Counted from the first letter of the stretch, positions 1 to 9,648 are shown. The stretch is 64,000 bases of DNA from an uncultured Mycoplasma sp. (GCA_947039505.1 CAMQYZ010000001.1:62001-126000); one strand, 5' to 3'. Translations and numbers: made by a program. Notes: generated from the sequence alone by a model not told the origin.

Positions 1-274
1 ATGTATTACCAACAATCATAAAAGTTACTAATGTAAATATGTATGGGCCAACACGATCTATTCTTCCTTCGGTTGAAGCAGCAAACTCTGAATCAAATAC
101 TCCAACATATTGTTCAGCAATTAATGCTATTCCCTTTGGAGATTCATCAGGTTTGACTTTCTTCACTTTAAAATACACCACTATTGACAAAACAGAAACA
201 ACAACAACAACATAAATCAATGTTATTAATTGTGGTTGAATTCATTCAAATAAATTACTCCCTAATTGTCCCAT
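1..274 (-). CDS. atpB: ATP synthase F0 subunit a (5' part, runs off the left edge)
   Basis: This is the N-terminal 91 residues of the membrane-embedded proton-channel subunit a of the canonical F0F1 ATPase. The readable part starts MGQLGSNLFEWIQPQ and has one membrane segment near residues 15-35. It continues into a segment with EGRIDRVGPYIFTL, which matches the start of mycoplasma AtpB. TGA codes Trp at residue 11. The start is supported by AAGGA about six bases upstream. It lies 19 bases downstream of an AtpI-like gene, the usual head of the ATP synthase operon. The remainder of atpB and the other atp genes lie outside the window. The assignment rests on the N-terminus and context. Confidence 0.85.
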
Positions 275-293
275 GTTGTTCCTTTTTCTTTTT

Positions 294-719
294 TCATTTT
301 TGAATCAAATAATCTAAAATATGATAAATTAATATACTTATTTGAAATGTCAATAATCCTACAAATACTGTAAAAAAATTGAAAATTCCATCTATATTTA
401 GCGAAGAATCATTACTATTATTAAAAGCTTTGTTAATAAAGATAATAGATATCAAAGTTCCTATCAATAAACAAGATGTTAATAAAAATTTTATAAATGA
501 AATAATGAATGTTTTTTTGAATGTTTTTTTAGTACTTAATAACTTTCCTAAAAAAAATCTATTAGCAAAAAAAATTGATATTGATACTAATGAACCTAAC
601 AAAAAACCTGTTAAATATGTATAACTAACAATCGAAGCAATAGCAAGCGCTATAGAAATCGTTATTACTAGTATTAATCATACTTTTAAGATGTTTTTTT
701 CAAGATTAATATACTTCAT
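294..719 (-). CDS. AtpI-like (MG406-type) membrane protein of the ATP synthase operon
   Basis: This 141-residue protein has four predicted membrane helices (about residues 10-30, 33-55, 65-90 and 105-135). The start at 719 (MKYINLEKNILKVW) is upstream of where a standard-code reading begins, because a TGA Trp codon falls at residue 14. It immediately precedes atpB, where bacterial operons carry atpI, and in mycoplasmas the MG406-type gene. AtpI proteins are thought to help c-ring assembly or ion uptake. Sequence similarity within the family is weak, so the call leans on size, topology and position. An inverted repeat in the leader (728-746) abuts the ribosome-binding site. Confidence 0.72.
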
Positions 720-727
720 AAATATCC

Positions 728-746
728 TAGGTAAATAAATTACCTA
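728..746 (-). promoter_or_regulatory. Inverted repeat in the leader of the ATP synthase operon
   Basis: A perfect 7-base inverted repeat, TAGGTAA / TTACCTA with a 5-base loop, ends about nine bases before the AtpI-like start codon. In the minus-strand RNA the 3' arm runs directly into the GGAT that would serve as ribosome-binding site. No U-run follows, so it is not a terminator. It may modulate translation or bind a regulator; this is inference. Confidence 0.45.
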
Positions 747-813
747 TTATTATTTTACTCTTACTTTATAATATTTTTTAAATAATATTTATATTAAAAA
801 TCAAAAGATAAAT

Positions 814-1359
814 TTAGGCAAATAATCTGGCTCTCACTTCATCACTTTTATTTTTTGAAATTAAAATTTCAATAACTTTTAAGCCTAATTCCAAAGACGA
901 AGAAGGTCCTCTTCCTGTTATATATTTACCATCAACAGTTATTGGCGCTTGATTTTCTCTATTAGAACATGCTTTTAATTCAATTCCTTCAATAGGGTAA
1001 GAAGAATATTTTTTATCACATAATAATTTGGCATCACAAATAGCATTTCCAGCATCACAAATGGCAATAATATATTTATTATTATTGATGAAATTTTGTA
1101 TTACTTCAATAGCTTTTTGATTAACACGCAATTCTAATGCTGATTTTCCTCCAGGAATGAAAATTGCATCATAATCCTCAACATTATATATAGATGTTGT
1201 TGTAATTGAACCAATATTATTAGAACCAAAAATATTTGTTTTCCCATCAGGATTAAAATATGTATTTTGCTCTAGTTGTCCAGAACTATTAATTGCACCA
1301 AGAACGCCTGATAATTCAATGTCTTGGTAACCATCCAAGATTAATGTTAATATTTTCAT
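814..1359 (-). CDS. DJ-1/PfpI (ThiJ) family protein
   Basis: A 181-residue single-domain protein of the DJ-1/PfpI superfamily, typical in length. The N-terminal beta strand is followed by YQDIEL, with Glu15 where the family keeps an acidic residue near the active site. FIPGG (residues 67-71) forms the central turn, and AICDAG carries the candidate nucleophile Cys101 at the elbow. The family includes deglycases, chaperones and stress proteins, and the sequence does not say which applies. AAAGGAG precedes the start at 1359. It reads toward the ATP synthase operon but a promoter-like gap lies between, so co-transcription is uncertain. Confidence 0.85.
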   Translation of the reverse strand: MKILTLILDGYQDIELSGVLGAINSSGQLEQNTYFNPDGKTNIFGSNNIGSITTTSIYNVEDYDAIFIPGGKSALELRVNQKAIEVIQNFINNNKYIIAICDAGNAICDAKLLCDKKYSSYPIEGIELKACSNRENQAPITVDGKYITGRGPSSSLELGLKVIEILISKNKSDEVRARLFA

Positions 1360-1446
1360 AATAACTCCTTTAAAAAAATAAAATATTTTTATAATTCTTA
1401 ATATCTAAATAATACTATATTTACTTTATTTTGCATTAAAAATAAG

Positions 1447-2940
1447 TTACATCAAGGGAGCAAAAATTTTTATTAAGAAAACTTCAATAATTTTAATTGG
1501 TGATTTGCTTTTTTTCAATTTAGGCAACAAAATTGTAGAATATTGTTTATATTCATCAAATATTTCATCCAATTCTAAAACAACGCTTCCGGAAACAAAA
1601 TTTAATAACTCATAGTTAGAATAAAGTGTTCTCATGTCTCAATTTATTGTTCCTAAATATCCATAAGAATTATCGAATGTTCCGATTTTAGAATGAAGAA
1701 ACATATCTTTTAATTCATACACTTTTGCGCCAAGCAAAATAAGTTCATTCAAAAATAAATGAGTTGCTTTCAAAATATATTTTTTATCAGCTTTTCCTGG
1801 AATAAAAATTTCTACTTCAACACCCTCTAATAAAGCAAACTTAAATTGTTCAATAATTTTCTTTGAAGGTACAAAATAAGGCGTAGCAATTCTAATTTTT
1901 TTATTAGCAAAAGAAACGCAATTAATTAATGTTTTTTCCAATATATATTCAGATACATTTGGTCCTTCTTCAAACATTAATGATTTTGAATTGGTGACTA
2001 ATTTTTTTTGTTTAATAATATATTTTTCAACATCTAAAGTTTCTTGCGAAATTTGAAATCAATTAAATATAAATAATTGTGAAAAGTCATTAGATATTTC
2101 ACCAGTAACTTTGGCATTAATATCTACTCAATAACCATATTTTTTATCAAAAGATGAATATTCATCACTAATATTCATTCCTCCTGTGTGTGTAATATTT
2201 CCATCTATGATAATCATTTTTCTATGAAGTCTAAATGATTGTTTAATGTTGATGAAAGGAAATGTTATTTTATTAAATATTTTAATTTGAATTCCTTGTT
2301 TTGTCATATCTTTGATTTCATAATCATCAAAAGATCATTTACCAAAATCATCAAGAAGAATCCTAACTTCAACACCTTCTTTTACTTTCTTGATTAAAAG
2401 ATCTTTAAATTGATCATAGGTTTCTGACGGTTTGACAATATACATTTGAATATGTATATGATGTTTTGCATCCTTAATATCCTTAAATAGTGATTTGTAT
2501 GATTCAAAACCATGTTTATAAATTTTAAATAAAGCTGGTTTTCATTTTCTTTGAGTTATAGAAGAAATTTTATTTTCAGCATAATTTTTAGCAGATATTG
2601 CGTTGTTGGTTTTAATTTTTGTATTAGCAAACTTTTGAAATTTTTTTTCATATTCTTTTTTCGAAATTTGCAATATGTTTTTTCTACCCAAAAATAAAAA
2701 TGTAACATGCCCAATTATCGGTATTAAAATTATGAAAAGTAATCATGATATCTTAGTTTCAAAATTTCTTTCATGAGCAAATATGTAAATAGAAATAGCA
2801 ATATTTAAAACATAAGAAATAATGAGAGTTATTATGAAACCCATTATTCCGATTTTTCCCATTAAAATTAATAAAGATACTGTTGTAAGTGTAATTATTA
2901 AGATTAAGATTTCTATTATTCAACGTATGTTTTTTTTCAT
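1447..2940 (-). CDS. cls: Cardiolipin synthase (phospholipase D family)
   Basis: A 497-residue membrane enzyme that joins two phosphatidylglycerols to make cardiolipin. Two membrane helices occupy about residues 6-65. Two phospholipase D signatures follow: HRKMIIID with GGMN, and HSKIGTFD followed by GTINWD. Both HKD motifs are intact. The gene looks split into fragments under the standard code, but every break is a TGA read as Trp, for example at GTIN-W-DMRTL. The length is normal for bacterial Cls. The start at 2940 gives a lysine-rich N-terminus before the first helix. A TATAAT lies nine bases upstream of the ATG, so the leader is very short. Confidence 0.95.
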
Positions 2941-2987
2941 TTAATGATAATTATATTTCAATATCTTCAAAAAAAAGCAAAAAAAAA

Positions 2988-3078
2988 TGGCGGGGAAGAG
3001 AGGATTTGAACCTCCGCGGGGATTGCTCCCCCTACACCCTTAGCAGGGGCGCCTCTTCAGCCACTTGAGTACTTCCCC
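2988..3078 (-). tRNA. tRNA-Ser (anticodon GCT)
   Basis: A 91-nt class II tRNA with a long variable arm. The seven-base acceptor stem GGGGAAG/CTTCCCC is intact, the anticodon loop CTGCTAA gives GCU, the T loop is TTCAAAT, and the 3' CCA is encoded. It stands alone between cls and mgtE. Confidence 0.97.
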
Positions 3079-3122
3079 ATTTTTTTAAAATTATATCAAA
3101 CAATTAAAGCAAATATCAAGAT

Positions 3123-4553
3123 TTATATTAATAATAATAACATTAAGAGTGTAACCCCAAAAAATATTAGTGTTGATAGTGCGTCAATTAATGTTGTTAA
3201 TACAGGTGATGCCATAACAGCGGGGTCTTTTTTTAGTTTTACACCCAATATAGGTACTACAGATCCAGCTATTTTAGAAAGCATTATGACTATAAATAAA
3301 GCTACAGAAGAAGCGGCGGATATTACCAAATAAATTTCAAAATCTTCTCCTAATAAATCTCCGGTTATTAAGTAATATATCATCAATCTAATAAAATTAG
3401 AAATCATTAAAATCACCCCTAATATAACACCGACTTTAAATTCCTTCAAAATAACTTTTGAAGGTTTGGTATTTTTTAGTTCATTTAATGCAATGGATCT
3501 GGTAATAGTAGAACTAGCTTGCGATCCAGCATTACCTGCAGAAGAAGAAATAACAGGAATAATTGCCAAAATACCACCCATAAGAGCTGTCGATGTGATT
3601 GTAACACTTATGGCATTCTTTAATAAAAATTGTTCTGTGATTTGATAAAAAGAATCTATAATCATTTGAGATAATGTAGCTCCTATCATTAGCATTAATA
3701 ATCAAAAAACACGACTTTTAACTATTGACAATATTTTGGCTTTCGGATAATTAGTTAATTCTTTAGAACTAATTCCTGAACCTTTATAAATATCTTCAGT
3801 AGCCTCATCATTTATAATATCAATTACATCATCATGAGTCAACATACCAAGAACAATATTGTTATCATTGACAACAGGCAGTATTGGAGATAGTTCAGAA
3901 ATAAATATTTGTGCAGCCTCTTCTTTATCTTGAAAATTGTTAACACTTTCAATGGGTTTAATATTTTCTAAAATTATTTTATCTTTAGTTGCAAAAACTA
4001 TATCTTCTAAAGTTATACTTCCCAATAATTTATTTTCATTATCAACAACAAAAAATATTTGTGAAATTTCTGATTCTTCACGCTTTTCCTTTATTTTTTG
4101 TAAAGCTATTTTATTAGTATATTTTTTATTTAACAAGATAATATCAACAGACATAATTGAACCAACTTGGTTTTCTGTATATTTAAGTAATTCATTAACT
4201 TTTGTTCTTGTTTCTTTTTTGACATTTTTCATTATTGCTTCAGAAAGATAAGTGGGTAATTCTTCTATCAAATCTACTATTTCATCTGTATATAATTCAT
4301 TAATGATTGAAGAGGTTTCTTTTTGTGTTAAATTTTTAATTATATTTTCTTGCATATCTTCATCTAAATGAGAAAATACTTCAGAAGCTTTTTCAGTTTT
4401 TAAGAATCTAAAAAATAAAATACCTTGATTATCATCTAATTGATTTAAAATTTCTGCAATTTCAGACATTGTTGATTGTTCAGAAAAGGCTCTTATAGAA
4501 TCAATATCTTTTGTATTTATTAATTCTTTTATTTTATCAAAATTTTTTAACAT
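3123..4553 (-). CDS. mgtE: MgtE-type magnesium transporter
   Basis: A 476-residue protein matching the full MgtE layout. An N-terminal helical domain (about 1-130) is followed by a tandem CBS pair (about 135-260) and a connecting helix. A C-terminal membrane domain has about five helices, with GSAGNAGSQASS and later SVVPILG. MgtE imports Mg2+ and is gated by Mg2+ bound between the cytosolic domains. The cytosolic and membrane halves are joined through a TGA Trp codon near 3700. A serine tRNA follows downstream. Assignment is by domain order and characteristic membrane motifs. Confidence 0.93.
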
Positions 4554-4606
4554 ATAAAAATAGCCTTTCTTTTTTTAGTAATTATTTAATAAATTTTAAA
4601 TATTTT

Positions 4607-5191
4607 TTAATCACGAAGAAAAAAGATTAATTTTTCTTGAAACTCGTTTATATCAACTTGCGTCAAAACAGAATTTTTAGCAATAGTTACTCCACCTGTT
4701 TCTTCAGAAACAATAATTGTGGTTGCATCACAAATTTCACTAATACCCATAGCCGCTCTATGTCTTGCGCCATATTTATTATCAATTGATTTTTTAGTAA
4801 TTTTGTAATATGTTGCCGCATATAAAATCTTATTATCTCTTATAATAATTGCTCCATCATGTAATGGAGAATATTTATTAAATAAAGAAATAATTAAAGA
4901 GGAAGAGATGTTCGCATCCAAAATAATTCCATCTGTTCTAAAGTTGTCAATAACATCATGGTTTTCAATAGTTATAATCGCTCCTGTTTTAGTTTTAGAT
5001 AAAAATTCAACGGCTTCACGAACTTGATTTATTAATCTTATTTTGCTACTTGTTCCAACTTTATTTTTCTTTTTGTCAAAAAATATTTTTTTAAATAAAG
5101 AAAACAAAACAGGAGATACAACCACTAAAAAAATAATAGATAAAAATATTAAAATTATTACCAAAAATGTTGTTTCTGTATTATTTCTCAT
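4607..5191 (-). CDS. cdaM: Diadenylate cyclase (c-di-AMP synthase, CdaM type)
   Basis: A 194-residue enzyme that makes cyclic di-AMP from two ATP. It has one N-terminal membrane helix (residues 8-33) and a DAC domain with both signature motifs: DGA (112-114, in SPLHDGAII) and RHR (143-145, in GARHRAA). A single membrane span, rather than the three of firmicute CdaA, fits the Mollicute CdaM form. The start has a strong AAGGAG. The stop of the upstream tail-anchored gene is about 14 bases away, so they may be co-transcribed. The matching phosphodiesterase GdpP is encoded at 34.2-36.2 kb. Confidence 0.95.
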   Translation of the reverse strand: MRNNTETTFLVIILIFLSIIFLVVVSPVLFSLFKKIFFDKKKNKVGTSSKIRLINQVREAVEFLSKTKTGAIITIENHDVIDNFRTDGIILDANISSSLIISLFNKYSPLHDGAIIIRDNKILYAATYYKITKKSIDNKYGARHRAAMGISEICDATTIIVSEETGGVTIAKNSVLTQVDINEFQEKLIFFLRD

Positions 5192-5205
5192 TTACATCTC
5201 CTTAG

Positions 5206-6348
5206 TTAGTTCTTTTTCAAATTCTCAATAGGTACAAATCATAAAACAATTGCTGTCATCAATAGCATTATAAGTATTGACAAAATAACTGTTAGCAATC
5301 AAAATTTTGTATTCTTACTCTTCGCTTTATCAACAGTTTTTGCAGAAAAATCTTCTTTTGTTGAAGAATCATTTTGAAAGTTTTGAATTTGTGTTTTTTC
5401 ATAATCAGTATATTCTTTAATTCTTCCATAATCAACACTTTTCGTATTTGAATTTTCTGTTTTATTATCAATAATACTCTCAATAGTTGATGTTTCTTTC
5501 GTCAAAGGATCATCATTAAAAGATATTTTTTGAGAATTAATAACAATAGGTTTTTGAACTTTGTCTTTAATATAAATAGTGTTTTCTATAGTATCTGTGT
5601 TTTCAAAATCTTCTTCTCCAGAATCTGTAAAATCTTCTGTTCAAGAATTTTCAACAACACTTTTCCTATTTAATATTTCATCAATGATAGAAGTATTAAG
5701 CATATCTTGTTTTTCAAATTCATTAATTCTGGCTTCATCCAATTGTTCTAATTCCAAAAATAAACTCGAATCTCTGTCCAATCCTTTATTTGCAACTTTA
5801 TTATCTTCAATTGTTTTTAACAAACTTGCTAATTCTTCATCAGTTATTACTTCTCCAGTATTTGAGTCTATTTTTACAATCTTATCAACATAAATTTCTT
5901 TCACTATAGGTTCAGCTTGAACAACGATAACTCTTGGTTCTGGTTCAACAGTAACTACTGGCTCTGGTTCAACAGTAACTATTGTCTCTGTTTTTTCAAT
6001 AATTTTTTTAGGTTTCTTCTTAGTTTCTAATGTTTTTGTTTTTATTTTCGTCTCATCAAAATATTTATCACTATCTTCAACAATTTGATGTTCAATTGTT
6101 TTAGAGGCTGTTTTCATTCCTCTTTTCGACATTTCTTCAATAGTATAAACTATTTTTGTAAACTTATTTCCATCAGCTTGTTGAACCATCATTTGCGCGC
6201 CAGTTTTCAAAGGTTTAAAATAAGCAATAGCTAATGATTGAGTTTTAAAAATACGATAAAATTTTTTATCATTTTCAATAACTACCCATATTTTTCTGCC
6301 CTCTTTATTCACTCTTCTTGTACAAGTGTATTGTCTTGTTTTTTTCAT
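5206..6348 (-). CDS. Tail-anchored protein with DUF2188-like N-terminal domain
   Basis: A 380-residue protein of unknown function. Residues 1-75 form a compact basic domain (YTCTRRVNKEGRKIWVV, then KTQSLAIAYFKPL) with a layout like DUF2188 (moderate confidence). A long charged middle follows, containing three EPEP-type repeats near residues 125-150. The protein ends in one membrane helix (about 350-372) with a short tail. There is no signal peptide, so it would be tail-anchored with the bulk in the cytoplasm. The C-terminal third is reached through TGA Trp codons. The same N-terminal domain occurs in the gene just upstream, so the two are paralogs. The stop lies a few bases before the cdaM ribosome-binding site. 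Confidence 0.8.
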
Positions 6349-6451
6349 GAGGTTCTCCTAGGTAAATATTAAATAATTAAAATTATAAAGCATTTTACTT
6401 AAATATTAAATATTTACTTTAATTTGTAGTTAATAATATCTTAGAATTGTC

Positions 6452-7090
6452 TTATTTAAGCTTATCTTTTTTTTCACGATCTTGGTTAAATTTATCTCCA
6501 AAAACATAGTAACTTAAATCTAAATCACTTTGATAAATTTTAATAGAAGATTCATCACTAACAATTTTTTTATTAAGTTTGGCTTGCTTGCTAGTGTCAA
6601 TCAATATATTAAATGGTTTTATTAAAGGTTCTTTTTTAGGAAAAAGATCATCTACAAAAGAAAAATCATAAATTATTTTAGATTCATTTTCCTTAATATA
6701 CTCATTTTCATTTTCTGAATTTTTTTTAGATTTTTTATCAAAATTAAACATATCCTCATCAAACAATGTATCACTATCTTCAACAACTCCACCAAAAAAA
6801 TCTTCAAAATCCTTTATCAAACCTTTTTTAACTGTTTCCAATTTAGTGAAAACAATTCTAGAAAAAACATTCTCTATTAAATCTTGCACCAACATTTCAG
6901 CGTATATAGTTTTTAATTTTACAAAATAATTTATTGCCGATGAACGATTTTTAAAAATACGATAGAACTTTCTTCCATCTTCTAAAACTACTCATATTTT
7001 TCTTCCTTCTTTATTCACTCTTCTTGTACAAGTATATTTTCTAGCAACTTTTTGTTTCATGCTATTAGTGTATTTTTGTTTGGTCTTCAT
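6452..7090 (-). CDS. Paralog of the DUF2188-like protein, without membrane anchor
   Basis: A 212-residue protein starting at 7090 (MKTKQKYTNSMKQK). Residues 17-62 repeat the domain of the neighbour at 5206-6348: both contain YTCTRRVNKEGRKIWVV, KFYRIFK and a following SxAIxYF segment. The remainder is acidic and low in complexity, with no membrane segment or recognisable enzyme motif. The near-identical first 20 residues of the domain suggest recent duplication or strong constraint. Function is unknown; nucleic-acid or protein binding by the basic domain is only a guess. Confidence 0.78.
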
Positions 7091-7156
7091 AATAATATTT
7101 CCTAAAATCTATATTTTTAAAATTATAACAAAAAAAGCAAAAAAAGCAAAAAAAAA

Positions 7157-7232
7157 TGGCAAGGGTGACAGGACTCGAACCCACAACATGCGGGGTTGAA
7201 GCCCGCTGTTCTACCAATTGAACTACACCCTT
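7157..7232 (-). tRNA. tRNA-Trp (anticodon TCA, reads UGA)
   Basis: A 76-nt tRNA with anticodon stem GCGGG/CCCGC around loop CTTCAAC, giving anticodon UCA. The acceptor AAGGGTG/CACCCTT is fully paired, the discriminator is G and CCA is encoded. This tRNA decodes UGA (and UGG) as tryptophan and directly supports genetic code 4 for the window. Confidence 0.98.
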
Positions 7233-7241
7233 ACAAAAAAA

Positions 7242-7457
7242 TTATTTATCTTTAATAATCTTAAACAGATCATCAATGGTTTTAATATTGGTTAATTCTT
7301 CGTCAGGAATCTTAATACTTAATGTATCTTCAATTTCCATGACCAACTCAACTAAATCTAAAGAATCAAGACCAAGTAATTTAATTTCTGTTGAATTGTT
7401 AAATTTTTTGTCTGTTCTTTGCTTAATAATATTGAAAACTTTTTCTTGATTAATCAT
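7242..7457 (-). CDS. acpP: Acyl carrier protein
   Basis: A 71-residue acidic four-helix carrier protein. The phosphopantetheine attachment motif is [10 protein letters not shown], with the Ser as modified residue. A longer reading from 7475 is possible, but its first codons are the TATAAT promoter box itself (7464-7469), so the start is taken at 7457 (MINQEK), six bases after the box. That implies a leaderless mRNA. No fatty acid synthesis genes are nearby. In mycoplasmas a lone ACP may serve phospholipid or lipoprotein acyl transfer. A tRNA-Trp follows ten bases downstream. Confidence 0.92.
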   Translation of the reverse strand: MINQEKVFNIIKQRTDKKFNNSTEIKLLGLDSLDLVELVMEIEDTLSIKIPDEELTNIKTIDDLFKIIKDK

Positions 7458-7463
7458 ATAAAA

Positions 7464-7469
7464 ATTATA
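7464..7469 (-). promoter_or_regulatory. -10 box of acpP inside the end of the preceding gene
   Basis: On the minus strand TATAAT lies six bases before the acpP ATG, with a CTTACA-like -35 about 18 bases further upstream. The box overlaps the stop codon (7465-7467) of the upstream 139-residue gene. Confidence 0.65.
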
Positions 7470-7884
7470 GAGCATTTATTAGAATAATGTAAGTTTTTTT
7501 TATTTCTTTTTCTTGATAAACTCATTTAAAATAAATTATTTTTTCCACATCACTATTTTCCTTTATGTAAAATTTAATATCTCCATTAACTGTACCTAAT
7601 CTCGTTACAATATCTTTTATAATTGCAGCCATCATTTTATTTCCTATAAATGGTTTTCCGTTTTCAAACTCAATCAAATGATAAAAATCACTTGATTTAA
7701 TTATCGGAAAAACATCTTTATTCTCTTCTGTATTGGGTGATTCAATATTTAAAATGGGGGTTTTGTTGTTACTTTGATTTTTGAACATAAAATAACAACT
7801 TACTGAAACACCAACTATTATTATTGGCAAAGAAATCATTAATATTTTTTTATAATTAATATTAATTTTTTTCTTTTTAAACAT
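7465..7884 (-). CDS. Bitopic membrane protein of unknown function (third gene of a coupled operon)
   Basis: A 139-residue protein with a lysine-rich cytoplasmic N-terminus (1-14) and one membrane helix (about 15-35). A roughly 100-residue outside domain contains [18 protein letters not shown]. The last 19 codons follow a TGA Trp codon at 7522-7524 and end in a TAA that overlaps the acpP promoter. Its ATG overlaps the stop of the preceding gene by eight bases, so translation is coupled. No recognised family. The topology would suit a bitopic partner in a small envelope complex with the two upstream gene products. Confidence 0.78.
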
Positions 7885-9001
7885 TTTTCTCCAAATTTAT
7901 AATTTCCATTAATGATAAAGTTCCTGAAATTATATTAGCGAAATTTGCATTTGAAATTATATTTTGATTTTGGTAATCATTATCATACAAATCTGTTGAT
8001 TCGTTTATATTTAATTTTATTACACCACTTTCTTTATCTAAATAAGCATTTTTTATAGGATTAGAAAATCCAATTAAAATATTTGTTATTGAATCAATGT
8101 CTATATTTAATATTGGTATCATATCTCCTTTAAAATTGTAAGGAACTATGTAACCTTTTTTTGAATTCAATCCAATGCCAGAATATGTATTTTCATTTTT
8201 AAAATCATAGTAAGTATTTTCGACAAAAGATATATTACCTAAAATTCCTTTTACAGAATCTGCTGAATTATTTGATTTAACAAAAATTATTTTATTCTTT
8301 TTTGAAGTATTGTGAATTTTTAAACCTTCAATAGTTTTTGCTAAAATCAATGGAGCTTCAGTTTTTGATACATTCATAACATAACATAAATTAATATTAT
8401 GCTTTCCTGAAATAATTTTTATTGGCAATATTTTTATTAGTGATTTAACATTTTCCACACTTACTTTATTTATATCTTGAATAAAAATAATTGAAGTATA
8501 TGTTTCAACAAGCAATCCTTCGTCATTTACTAAAAAGCTTTTGTTGGATAAATCATTCTTTTTAAGTTTAATATTTAATTCAGATATTCTTTCTCAATGA
8601 GTACCTTTATTAAGTCTATTAAATGGAACATATGTATCATACAAAGATACCTTAGCGTTTATAGCTATTGCTATAGTAGAAACATCCTTAAATAAAGTGC
8701 CTTTTAAATTACTTGAAGTGATGATAATGTCGCTTTGTGATTTACTTTCAATATCAGGACTCATATAATTTATTTTATTATTTAAAGATACAACAAAACT
8801 TTTATTTACAAATGGAACATTTTTAATAATAATTGTAAATTTTCCATCAACTGAATTTTTTTTCAATATGGTTGTAATTTCTTGCTTATTTCTCCATCAA
8901 ATTTTTGTTATCATTTGCTTGTATTCTATTTCCTCAAAAGATGATATCTTTTGAGGCTCTATTTGCAAAGGTTCTTTATGAACTATAGGAACATTAAGCA
9001 T
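7877..9001 (-). CDS. Protein of unknown function (second gene of the coupled operon)
   Basis: A 374-residue protein without signal peptide or membrane helix, probably cytoplasmic. It starts MLNVPIVHKEPLQIEPQ. The chain is rich in beta-prone Ile/Val/Asn stretches such as KFTIIIKNVPFVNKSFVVSL and KNKIIFVKSNNSADSVKGI. I see no nucleotide-binding or catalytic motif. The start overlaps the end of the upstream coiled-coil gene by eight bases and the end overlaps the next gene by eight bases. These tight couplings argue for a stoichiometric complex. The order helical protein, soluble protein, bitopic membrane protein recalls small pilus or secretion platforms, but there is no sequence match to support that. 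Confidence 0.75.
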
Positions 9002-9341
9002 AAAGATAAAACAAAAATGTATTTATTGCATCATTTTTTCTTTTATAAAATGTTGATTTTGATCAATAATCATTACTTCAATCTTCCTTAATATTATCTA
9101 AAAATTCTTTTTGAATAATTAATTGTTGATTTTTGTCTAGTAAATCAAAAATGCTTTCAAATATTGATCTTGATTTTAATATTTCCATTTTCTGTTCTTG
9201 TATTTTGTTTTCATTCATTAGTTTTTTTCCATTTTTTTGATTTATTTCTAAAAGTTTTAATTTTTTATATAAAAGGCACATTTCTTTCACAATAATTTTC
9301 TTTTTCGATAATGGTATCGATTCTATTTCTTTTATTTTCAT
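8994..9341 (-). CDS. Small helical/coiled-coil protein (first gene of the coupled operon)
   Basis: A 115-residue Lys/Glu-rich protein, mostly helical, with heptad-like stretches (about 10-90). The start at 9341 (MKIKEIESIPLSKKK) is preferred over an upstream TTG because GGGAG sits seven bases before it. The C-terminal 30 residues are read through two TGA Trp codons, and the TAA overlaps the ATG of the next gene. No family is recognised. As first gene of a tightly coupled trio it is likely a partner of the 374- and 139-residue proteins. Confidence 0.7.
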
Positions 9342-9407
9342 TTTTTTCTCCCACACATTAATTCCAAAAAAAGGCAAAATTTGAATAAAAAAAATAAATT
9401 ATTAAAA

Positions 9408-9427
9408 TTCATTCATTTATGAATGAA
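9408..9427. promoter_or_regulatory. Perfect hairpin upstream of the three-gene operon
   Basis: TTCATTCA / TGAATGAA with a 4-base loop. On the minus strand it is followed by a T-rich stretch, so it may be a second terminator for transcripts leaving the tRNA cluster, or an operator for the 9341 operon. Which one cannot be decided here. Confidence 0.4.
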
Positions 9428-9451
9428 AAAAATAAAGATAAATAATTTAAA

Positions 9452-9479
9452 TGTTGATAACTAGCAAAAATGTGTATAA
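9452..9479 (-). other. Pair of DnaA-box-like nonamers
   Basis: On the minus strand TTATACACA (9471-9479) and TTATCAACA (9452-9460) each differ by one base from the DnaA box TTATCCACA. They have the same orientation and lie in the short intergenic stretch between the tRNA terminator and the 9341 operon. In DNA this AT-rich chance matches are likely. No dnaA or dnaN is in the window. Confidence 0.25.
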
Positions 9480-9507
9480 CTTCAGTATTTTATAAAATAA
9501 AATGGCA

Positions 9508-9532
9508 TAAAAAAACTATTCCATAAGAATAG
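9508..9532 (-). terminator. Terminator of the eight-tRNA transcript
   Basis: On the minus strand CTATTC-TTATG-GAATAG is followed directly by seven T. It lies 35 bases after the last tRNA (Phe) and is a convincing intrinsic terminator. Confidence 0.8.
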
Positions 9533-9566
9533 CATTAATTCAATCATTAATTGGACATGAATGATA

Positions 9567-9642
9567 TGGTGGCCCCGGTAGGAATCGAACCAACGACACA
9601 CAGAGCTTCAATCTGTTGCTCTACCGACTGAGCTACAGGGCC
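9567..9642 (-). tRNA. tRNA-Phe (anticodon GAA)
   Basis: A 76-nt tRNA with anticodon loop TTGAAGC, complete cloverleaf, acceptor GGCCCTG/CGGGGCC (one G-U pair) and encoded CCA. Last of the eight-tRNA operon. Confidence 0.97.
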
Positions 9643-9648
9643 TAAATA

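Noticed and set aside
1447-2940. Apparent frameshift or pseudogene in the phospholipase D gene
   Set aside because: All breaks are TGA codons read as Trp, both HKD motifs are in one frame and the length is normal.
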